From assembly GCF_001442535.1 (NCBI RefSeq), contig NZ_CP013141.1, positions 1,408,372 through 1,472,371 on the forward strand: a stretch of 64,000 nt of DNA, read 5' to 3'. Positions 57,558 through 64,000 of the stretch are shown in pieces (position 1 is the stretch's first letter; each line of letters opens with the position of its first letter). This DNA is from Lysobacter antibioticus (GTDB lineage Bacteria > Pseudomonadota > Gammaproteobacteria > Xanthomonadales > Xanthomonadaceae). The notes under the pieces are model-generated. The model had not been told where the DNA came from. It saw only the letters and a list, made by a program, of their open reading frames with translations, and searched no databases. The translations under genes and the position numbers were made by a program.

Positions 57558-57706
57558 CTGTAATGCGTCTTCTTATGCGTAACTGACTCGGTCGGCAGGC
57601 CTGGCGGCGCAGCGGACGAAAGCGGCCGAGCGCACGATGCGAACATCGTGGCGGACAGGGCCGGGGGTCGGTCAGACTACCATCGGGACCCAGTCCGGAA
57701 CAGGAC

Positions 57707-57715
57707 TAATCCACA
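57707..57715 (+). promoter_or_regulatory. DnaA-box-like site upstream of dnaA
   Basis: TAATCCACA, one mismatch from consensus, in the dnaA-rpmH gap (57558-57856). A weaker TCATGCACA follows at 57719-57727. They may serve DnaA autoregulation or origin function. Confidence 0.55.
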
Positions 57716-57790
57716 GGTTCATGCACAGGCTGCGCGCGTCGCGCCGACGCGCACGACGGCGTCGGCTCAAACGTCAAAGTAAACAAGGCC

Positions 57791-57820
57791 TTGACCCGGA
57801 CTCTGAGCACCCTCTAGAAT
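57791..57820 (+). promoter_or_regulatory. Sigma-70 promoter of rpmH
   Basis: TTGACC (57791-57796), an 18-nt spacer and TAGAAT (57815-57820), ending 36 bp before the rpmH start. Close to the TTGACA/TATAAT consensus, as expected of a ribosomal protein gene. Confidence 0.8.
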
Positions 57821-57856
57821 CGGCGGTCCTATTACGTCGTTACATCGAGCCGGATC

Positions 57857-57997
57857 ATGGCCACCAAGCGCACCTACCAGCCCAGCAACCTCAAGCGCAA
57901 GCGCGACCACGGTTTCCGTGCCCGCATGGCGACCGCCGACGGCCGCAAGATTCTCGCCCGTCGTCGCGCCAAGGGCCGCAAGCGTCTCTGCGCCTAA
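57857..57997 (+). CDS. rpmH: 50S ribosomal protein L34
   Basis: A 46-residue, Arg/Lys-rich protein ([20 protein letters not shown]... ending [12 protein letters not shown]), the standard L34 length and sequence. It is part of the large ribosomal subunit. A close-to-consensus promoter lies just upstream, and rnpA follows 53 bp downstream in the usual order. The C-terminal CA differs slightly from E. coli SK, as in other Xanthomonadaceae. Confidence 0.99.
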   Translation: MATKRTYQPSNLKRKRDHGFRARMATADGRKILARRRAKGRKRLCA

Positions 57998-58050
57998 GCG
58001 TCGATTCGGCCGCCTGCGCTGACCCAGCGTCGCGCGGCCGTACGCATACG

Positions 58051-58485
58051 ATGAATTCGACCCGCTTCCCGCGCACCGCGCGGGTACGCGCGCGCTCCGA
58101 CTTCGATCGAATTTTCAAGCATGGTCGGCGCGTCGCGCTGCCCGTGCTTGCTTTGCATTTCCAAGCCGATCAGGCCGTCGCCCCGCGACTGGGTCTGGCC
58201 GTGTCGCGCAAGGTCGATCCGCATGCGGTCGGCCGCAACCGCATCAAGCGCGTGTTGCGCGACGCCTTCCGCCATGTCCGGGACGAGCTGGCGCCGGGCG
58301 ACTATGTGATCGTCGCCCGCCCCGGCGCCTCGCGCTGCAGCGGCGAGGAACTCCGCGCCGCCTTCCACAGTCTGCTCAAGCGCGCCGGTACCCGGCCTGC
58401 GCCTGCATTGCCCCTGACTCCTGCGCCCGGCACAATGCCGGCCGCTTCCCCCTCCGACCCCCTGCCGGACCCCGGTCCCGGCTGA
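58051..58485 (+). CDS. rnpA: Ribonuclease P protein component
   Basis: A 144-residue basic protein. The family core is seen in RVRARSDFDRIFKHGRRVALPVLALHF and the RNR signature GRNRIKRVLRDAFRHVRDEL. It binds RNase P RNA to aid 5' maturation of tRNA. The C-terminal about 30 residues form a Pro/Ala-rich tail (TRPAPALPLTPAPGTMP...) beyond the usual end. rpmH precedes and yidC follows at 15 bp, without the yidD gene usually found between. Confidence 0.97.
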   Translation: MNSTRFPRTARVRARSDFDRIFKHGRRVALPVLALHFQADQAVAPRLGLAVSRKVDPHAVGRNRIKRVLRDAFRHVRDELAPGDYVIVARPGASRCSGEELRAAFHSLLKRAGTRPAPALPLTPAPGTMPAASPSDPLPDPGPG

Positions 58486-58500
58486 GCCTGCCTGCTGCCC

Positions 58501-60222
58501 ATGAACCAGACCCGTGCTTTTCTGATCCTCGCCTGGCTGATGGTGGCGACCTTGTTGTGGATGGAGTGGGGCAAGGAGAAGTCGGCGCCGCCGGCTCCGA
58601 TTGCCGCCGCCGTGGCACCGGCCAGCAGCGTGCCGACGGCCGCGCCGTCGGTCGCCGCGGGCGTGCCGGGCGCTCCGAACACCGCCGCGGTACCGAACAC
58701 CCCGGCCGCGGCCTCGACGGTGACCACCGCCGGCGCCGCCGCCGGCGAGGCCCTGGTCGTGGTGACCACCGACGTGCTCAAGGTCAACCTGCGCGGGGGC
58801 GAGCTCAGCGAAGCCGACCTGCTCAAGTACCCGATGACCTCCGAGCCGAACAGCCCGCCGATGCGTCTGCTGGCGAGCGACTCGACCCTGTACTTCGTCG
58901 CCCAGAGCGGCTGGGTCAGCCAGGGCAACGCCGCGCCGACCCACGAGTCGGGTTTCCGCTACGCCGGCGACCAGCGCAACCTGGTTCTGGCCGCGGGCGT
59001 CAACGAACTCGCCGTGCCCTTCACCTGGACCGGTCCGAACGGCGTCAGCATCCAGCGCACCTACACCTTCCGCCGCGGCGACTACGCCGTGCGCGTGCGC
59101 GATGAAGTCGTCAACGCCAGCACCTCGCCGTGGCAGGGCTACGTCTACCGCCAGCTCAGCCGCGTGCCGCGCGAGCTCGCCCACAAGGGGCCTTTCAGCC
59201 CCGAGCAGTACAGTTTCCAGGGCGCGGCGTGGTACAGCCCGACCGATAAGTACGAGAAGCGCAAGTTCGAGGACTTCAGCGACGACGGCAAGCTCGACAA
59301 GCAGGTCAACGGCGGCTGGATCGCGATGCTGCAGCACCACTTCTTCGCCGCCTGGATCCCGGGCGCGAAGGATGCGGGCCAGTTCTCGCTCGAAGAGCTC
59401 AGCGCCGGCGGCGCGCCGCAGTACCTGATCCGCGACATGGGCCCGGGCGTCAACGTCGCCCCGGGCGCCAAGGCGGTCACCGAAGCCCGCCTGTGGGTCG
59501 GCCCGAAGCTGGTCAAGGCGATCGAAGCCCAGGACGTGGCCGGCCTCGACCGCGCCGTCGACTTCAGCAGCTACAGCATCTTCGCGACCCTCGCCAACGG
59601 CCTGTTCTGGCTGCTGGAGAAAATGCACAACCTGTTCGGCAACTGGGGCTGGGCCATCGTCGGCCTGGTGGTGCTGCTCAAGCTCGCCCTGTACCCGCTG
59701 TCGGCGGCGCAGTACAAGTCGGCGGCGAAGATGCGCAAGTTCCAGCCGCGCGTCGCCCAGCTCAAGGAGCGTTACGGCGACGACAAGCAGAAGTTCCAGA
59801 TGGCGCTGATGGAGCTGTACAAGAAGGAGAAGATCAACCCGGTCGGCGGCTGCCTGCCGCTGCTGCCGCAGATGATCATCTTCATGACCTTGTACTGGAT
59901 GCTCGCCGAGTCGGTGGAGCTGCGTCATGCGCCGTGGTTCGGTTGGATCCAGGACCTGACCGCGCGCGATCCCTTCTTCGTGCTGCCGCTGATCAACATC
60001 GCGATCATGTGGGCGACCCAGAAGCTCACGCCGATGACCGGCATGGACCCGGCCCAGGCCAAGATGATGCAGTTCATGCCGCTGATCTTCGGCGTGATCC
60101 TGGCCTTCCTGCCGGCCGGCCTGGTGCTGTACCAGGTGGCCAACGGCGGCCTCGGCCTGCTGCAGCAGTGGCTGACCACCAAGCGCTACGCCGAAGCGAC
60201 GGCGGCGCCCAGCAAGGAATGA
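58501..60222 (+). CDS. yidC: Membrane protein insertase YidC
   Basis: A 573-residue protein of the Gram-negative type. An N-terminal helix ([17 protein letters not shown]) is followed by an Ala/Pro-rich linker and a large periplasmic beta-sandwich domain (about 80-340). The core of five helices comes last ([50 protein letters not shown], then [17 protein letters not shown]). The positively charged groove Arg is in AKMRKFQPR. It inserts membrane proteins alone or with SecYEG. Terminator-like hairpin follows. Confidence 0.98.
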   Translation: MNQTRAFLILAWLMVATLLWMEWGKEKSAPPAPIAAAVAPASSVPTAAPSVAAGVPGAPNTAAVPNTPAAASTVTTAGAAAGEALVVVTTDVLKVNLRGGELSEADLLKYPMTSEPNSPPMRLLASDSTLYFVAQSGWVSQGNAAPTHESGFRYAGDQRNLVLAAGVNELAVPFTWTGPNGVSIQRTYTFRRGDYAVRVRDEVVNASTSPWQGYVYRQLSRVPRELAHKGPFSPEQYSFQGAAWYSPTDKYEKRKFEDFSDDGKLDKQVNGGWIAMLQHHFFAAWIPGAKDAGQFSLEELSAGGAPQYLIRDMGPGVNVAPGAKAVTEARLWVGPKLVKAIEAQDVAGLDRAVDFSSYSIFATLANGLFWLLEKMHNLFGNWGWAIVGLVVLLKLALYPLSAAQYKSAAKMRKFQPRVAQLKERYGDDKQKFQMALMELYKKEKINPVGGCLPLLPQMIIFMTLYWMLAESVELRHAPWFGWIQDLTARDPFFVLPLINIAIMWATQKLTPMTGMDPAQAKMMQFMPLIFGVILAFLPAGLVLYQVANGGLGLLQQWLTTKRYAEATAAPSKE

Positions 60223-60264
60223 CGGTCCGGTTCGCGCCCTGAACCCGGGCGCCTGAACCGATCG

Positions 60265-60298
60265 ACGAAGCCCGCCGCCAGGCGGGCTTCGTGTTTGT
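60265..60298 (+). terminator. Terminator-like hairpin after yidC
   Basis: 12-bp stem ACGAAGCCCGCC/GGCGGGCTTCGT with a 4-nt loop, then GTTTGTG, a weak U tract. It lies 42 bp past the yidC stop. Confidence 0.7.
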
Positions 60299-60374
60299 GG
60301 GAACGGATTCACCGGGACATCCTTGCGACGTCTTGGCGCGGGGCTTTTCACGGAGAGCACGGCAGCCCCCTATC

Positions 60375-61751
60375 ATGTCGCCCATGACCGACGCCCCTGC
60401 CCGCGACACCATCGCCGCCATCGCGACCGCGCCCGGCACCGGCGGGGTCGGCATCGTCCGCCTGTCCGGTCCGCGCTCGTTGGCGATCGCCGAAACCGTC
60501 GCCGCGCGCGCGCTGCGGCCGCGCCATGCGCATTACGTGCGTTTCCGGGACGAGCACGACGAGACCATCGACGACGGTATCGCCTTGTACTTCGCCGCGC
60601 CGGCCAGCTACACCGGCGAAGACGTGGTCGAGCTGCAGGCGCACGGTGGCCCGGCCTTGCTCGAAACTCTGCTCGCACGCGCCTGCGCCCTCGGCGCTCG
60701 ACGCGCGCGACCGGGCGAATTCAGCGAACGCGCGTTTCTCGAAGGCCGCCTCGACCTGGCCCAGGCCGAAGCGGTGGCCGACCTGATCGCCGCGGCCGAC
60801 GGTCGCGCCGCGCGCGCCGCCCGGCGCGCCCTCGACGGCGAGTTCTCGCGCCGCGTCGAGGCCTTGGCCGGCGATCTGCTCGCGATCCGCGTCCACGTCG
60901 AAGCCGCGATCGACTTCGCCGACGAACCGCTCGACACCCTCGGCGGCTCGGCCTTGCTCGCGCGTTTCGCTGCCGCCTCAGCGAAACTCGACGACCTGCT
61001 GGCCGCCGCCGAACGCGGCCGCCGCCTGCGCGATGGTCTGCATGCGGTGATCGTCGGCCCGCCGAACGCCGGCAAGAGTTCCTTGTTGAATGCGCTGGCC
61101 GGCAGCGACCGTGCCATCGTCACCGACATCGCCGGCACCACCCGCGACCTGCTGCACGAAACGGTGAAACTCGATGGCGTCGAACTGACCCTGGTCGACA
61201 CCGCCGGCTTGCGCGATGGCGGTGATGCGATCGAGCGCGAAGGCATGCGCCGTGCGCGCGGCGAACTCGAACGCGCCGACCTCGCCATCGTGGTGCTCGA
61301 CGCCAGCGACCCCGAAACCGGCCTGCAAGCGGTGGCCGAGGCGATCGCCGAAGTGCCGGCGCGGTTGTACGTCTACAACAAGATCGACCTGATCGAATCC
61401 GACTACGGCTCGCCGACGCCGGTCGATATCGGCGGCGAAGACCGGGTCTTCGTCTCGGCCCGCAGCGGCGCCGGGCTCGACGGTCTGCATGCGCGCTTGC
61501 GCGCCTTGGCGCAGGGCGATGCCGCGGAATCCGCGGAAGGTGCGTTCACCGCGCGAGCTCGTCACGTCGACGCCTTGCTGCGCGCGCGCGACGAACTCGA
61601 CGATGCGCGTGTGCAGCTCGATCACGAGATGCTCGACCTGGCTGCGGAGGCCTTGCGCCAGGCGCATGAGGCACTCGGCGAGATCACCGGCCGGGTGCGC
61701 GCGGATGATCTGCTGGGGCATATCTTTTCGAGCTTTTGTATCGGCAAGTAG
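60375..61751 (+). CDS. mnmE: tRNA modification GTPase MnmE (TrmE)
   Basis: A 458-residue protein that, with MnmG, forms 5-carboxymethylaminomethyluridine at the tRNA wobble position. The N-terminal folate-binding domain ([22 protein letters not shown]) is followed by a helical domain. A G domain with Walker [13 protein letters not shown], switch [15 protein letters not shown] and the NKID motif lies between its halves. The C-terminal motif ends FSSFCIGK, the conserved Cys end. A start 9 bp downstream (60384) is also possible. Its order after yidC is conserved in gammaproteobacteria. Confidence 0.98.
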   Translation: MSPMTDAPARDTIAAIATAPGTGGVGIVRLSGPRSLAIAETVAARALRPRHAHYVRFRDEHDETIDDGIALYFAAPASYTGEDVVELQAHGGPALLETLLARACALGARRARPGEFSERAFLEGRLDLAQAEAVADLIAAADGRAARAARRALDGEFSRRVEALAGDLLAIRVHVEAAIDFADEPLDTLGGSALLARFAAASAKLDDLLAAAERGRRLRDGLHAVIVGPPNAGKSSLLNALAGSDRAIVTDIAGTTRDLLHETVKLDGVELTLVDTAGLRDGGDAIEREGMRRARGELERADLAIVVLDASDPETGLQAVAEAIAEVPARLYVYNKIDLIESDYGSPTPVDIGGEDRVFVSARSGAGLDGLHARLRALAQGDAAESAEGAFTARARHVDALLRARDELDDARVQLDHEMLDLAAEALRQAHEALGEITGRVRADDLLGHIFSSFCIGK

Positions 61752-61809
61752 GGCGTCGTCGGATGTTCGCCGGCGAGTGAGTTGTGCTGAGTTCGGATGC
61801 AGCTTCAGA

Positions 61810-62620
<811 letters not shown>

Positions 62621-62662
62621 GTAAAAGCCGGCCGCGGCTGCGGCACGACGATCACGCCCCGA

Positions 62663-63766
62663 TCAGCGCCCCAACACCCCGAACACCACCACCGCCGCGA
62701 TCAACGCCGCCACCACCGCGAAGAAAATCTTGACCCAGCTGTAAGGGCGCTCGCCGGCGAGTTGCCCGGTGTAGCCGTTGGCCAACACCTGAAAACTGCG
62801 CGAGCCGTAGGTGTAGCTGACCAGCCAGACCGGGACCAGGATGTGTTTGAAGGTGCGGCCACGGTAGGTGGCGTCGACCTCCAGGTTGCGCTGGGTGTCG
62901 CCGGGGACCTGCGCCGAACACAGGCTGCGGGTCTGTTCCTGCATCGAGCTTTCGCTGAGCACCGAGGCAGCGTGCAGGTCGACCTGGTAGCGCTCGACGA
63001 TCCAGCCGCGCACGAACTCGGGCGAATACGGTTTAAGGTCGCTGGTGGTCGGGAACTGGCCGATCTGTTCGAGCAGGTTCGCATGCACGCCGACCGTGCC
63101 GGGCACCAGGTCGTCGTCGAAGAAATGCCGCAACGAGCCGGCCGCCGGTTCCCAGCGGGTGTGGCGCACCTGGCGGGTCTTGTGCTGGCCGTTCTCGGTG
63201 TAGCTCTCGGTCTCGTAGTAGTAGTGACCGGCTTCGGCGGTCCAGTCGGCCGAAACGTGGGCGTCGAAGGTCCAGTACGGCAGGTACACGCCCTTGAGGG
63301 TGTCGGTCAGGGCCGCGTGCTTGAGCCGGTTCGGCGCGAACCAGCGCGTGCCGTACCATTTGCGGATGATGTCGCGCACCTGGCCGTCGCTGATCTTGAA
63401 CGGCAGCAGGCTCTGCGGGGTGATCGCATCGCCGAGCGATTCGTGGTCGATCACCGCCGGCGAGCCGCAGAACTCGCAACGCTGAGCGACCTTGCCGTCG
63501 ACGAACACCGAGATCGCCTTGCAGCTTTGGCATTGCACTTCGCGGCGTTCGCCGCCGCCGCCGTAGCCGCGCTGGTCGCTGGGGTGCTGGGCGAGTGCGC
63601 TGACCAGGTCCAGTTCCACGACCTGCTCGCCCAGCGCTTCCTGCGCAGGCGACCACGGCACGATCGTGCCGCAGTAGGGGCAGGCCAGGGACTGCTTGGC
63701 CGCATTCCATTGCAGATCCCCGCCGCACTCCGGGCAGGGATGCTTGCCGACAGTGGCGTTGTCCAT
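62663..63766 (-). CDS. Zinc-ribbon membrane-anchored protein (TFIIB-type zinc ribbon)
   Basis: A 367-residue protein with two Cys4 zinc ribbons: Cys11/14/29/32 (CPECGG...CPYCG) and Cys79/82/97/100 (CQSC...CEFCG). A long central domain (PFKISDGQVRDIIRKWYGTRWFAPNRLKHA...GVYLPYWTFDAHVSADWTAEAG) follows, and one membrane helix sits at the C-terminus (FFAVVAALIAAVVVFGVLG). Such proteins are annotated as TFIIB-type zinc ribbon or primosomal-protein-like, but their role is unknown. It overlaps the stop of the upstream gene by one base (TGATG), so it is translationally coupled. These often follow SPFH-domain genes. Confidence 0.8.
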   Translation of the reverse strand: MDNATVGKHPCPECGGDLQWNAAKQSLACPYCGTIVPWSPAQEALGEQVVELDLVSALAQHPSDQRGYGGGGERREVQCQSCKAISVFVDGKVAQRCEFCGSPAVIDHESLGDAITPQSLLPFKISDGQVRDIIRKWYGTRWFAPNRLKHAALTDTLKGVYLPYWTFDAHVSADWTAEAGHYYYETESYTENGQHKTRQVRHTRWEPAAGSLRHFFDDDLVPGTVGVHANLLEQIGQFPTTSDLKPYSPEFVRGWIVERYQVDLHAASVLSESSMQEQTRSLCSAQVPGDTQRNLEVDATYRGRTFKHILVPVWLVSYTYGSRSFQVLANGYTGQLAGERPYSWVKIFFAVVAALIAAVVVFGVLGR

Positions 63767-64000
63767 CAGCCGCGCAGGAATTCTTCGAGCGCGGCCTTGG
63801 CGATGCGGGTGGCGCTGCCGATCTTGCGGGCCTTGAGCTCGCCCGCGGCGATCGCAGCCATGACGTCCTCGACCGAGACGCCGAGCGCGGCGGCGGCTTG
63901 CTCGGGGGTCAGCACCTCAAGGGCGTTGGCCGCCCCCGGCACCGGCGGCGGAGTCGCGGCGGCGGGCGCCTGGGCCTGCCCGCTCTGCATGCTGCGCATC
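63766..64000 (-). CDS. HTH/excisionase-type C-terminal domain (5' truncated by window edge)
   Basis: The frame is open to the window end, so at least 78 residues of a longer protein are seen. The end reads LEVLTPEQAAAALGVSVEDVMAAIAAGELKARKIGSATRIAKAALEEFL, a MerR/excisionase-like winged helix that usually binds DNA, after a Pro/Ala-rich linker. In related genomes an SPFH-domain protein sits upstream of the zinc-ribbon gene, so this may be its C-terminal domain; that is inferred. It is coupled to the next gene. Confidence 0.6.
   Translation of the reverse strand, partial: MRSMQSGQAQAPAAATPPPVPGAANALEVLTPEQAAAALGVSVEDVMAAIAAGELKARKIGSATRIAKAALEEFLRG

Overview
The window is high-GC bacterial chromosome spanning the replication origin. 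It fits a Lysobacter-like member of the Xanthomonadaceae. This is inferred from the rpmH-rnpA-yidC-mnmE / dnaA-dnaN-recF-gyrB block, a tonB-exbB-exbD-exbD cluster, dense GTAG-type REP elements and GGGAATC tandem repeats. No rRNA, tRNA, CRISPR array, prophage or intact insertion sequence was seen.

Layout. 1-5 kb: the end of an Asp/Glu racemase-like gene, a Coa1-family protein, an Lrp regulator divergent from phhA, a ~0.9 kb repeat complex (copy A) and an FAD/NAD(P)-binding protein. 5-17 kb: a secreted hydrolase, a membrane protein, a DesK/LuxR-type two-component pair, repeat copy B, an ECF41/SigJ sigma factor with a carboxymuconolactone decarboxylase-like partner, a WYL regulator, two paralogous DUF1579-like/NIPSNAP genes and an OmpR-type two-component pair. 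17-31 kb: GNAT, dinB, two tandem unknown paralogues, a Mor-like protein, fbp, a sigma-54 activator, sensor kinases, GST, a candidate sRNA, a 2OG-Fe(II) oxygenase and an SLC13-type transporter. 31-43 kb: a REP-pair tandem array, an M4 metalloprotease, an LprI-domain protein, a LysR/MFS divergent pair, a radical SAM protein, a SIMPL protein, cardiolipin synthase and pdxJ. 43-50 kb: repeat copy C, three exbD genes, exbB, tonB, a TPR protein, an M48 protease and a CPBP protease. 50-62 kb: gyrB, recF, dnaN, oriC candidate, dnaA | rpmH, rnpA, yidC, mnmE. 62-64 kb: repeat copy D, a zinc-ribbon protein and a truncated HTH-type ORF.

Gene direction flips at dnaA/rpmH, as expected for divergent forks. 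Four parS-like palindromes lie within 1.6 kb in and around recF, two of them inside the coding sequence.

The most unusual content is non-coding. Four copies of a ~0.6-0.9 kb nested inverted-repeat element occur. Outer arms are REP pairs. Inner arms carry terminator-like hairpins whose stems show paired substitutions between copies. The centre holds GGCAAC/GTTGCC hexamer repeats. Arm orientation follows replication direction in all copies seen. Other notable points are an ECF41-type promoter upstream of the CMD gene, a Cys/His pair lost in one of two tandem paralogues, GGGAATC G-quadruplex-type repeats just after two stop codons, and an orphan intrinsic terminator that may end a small RNA.
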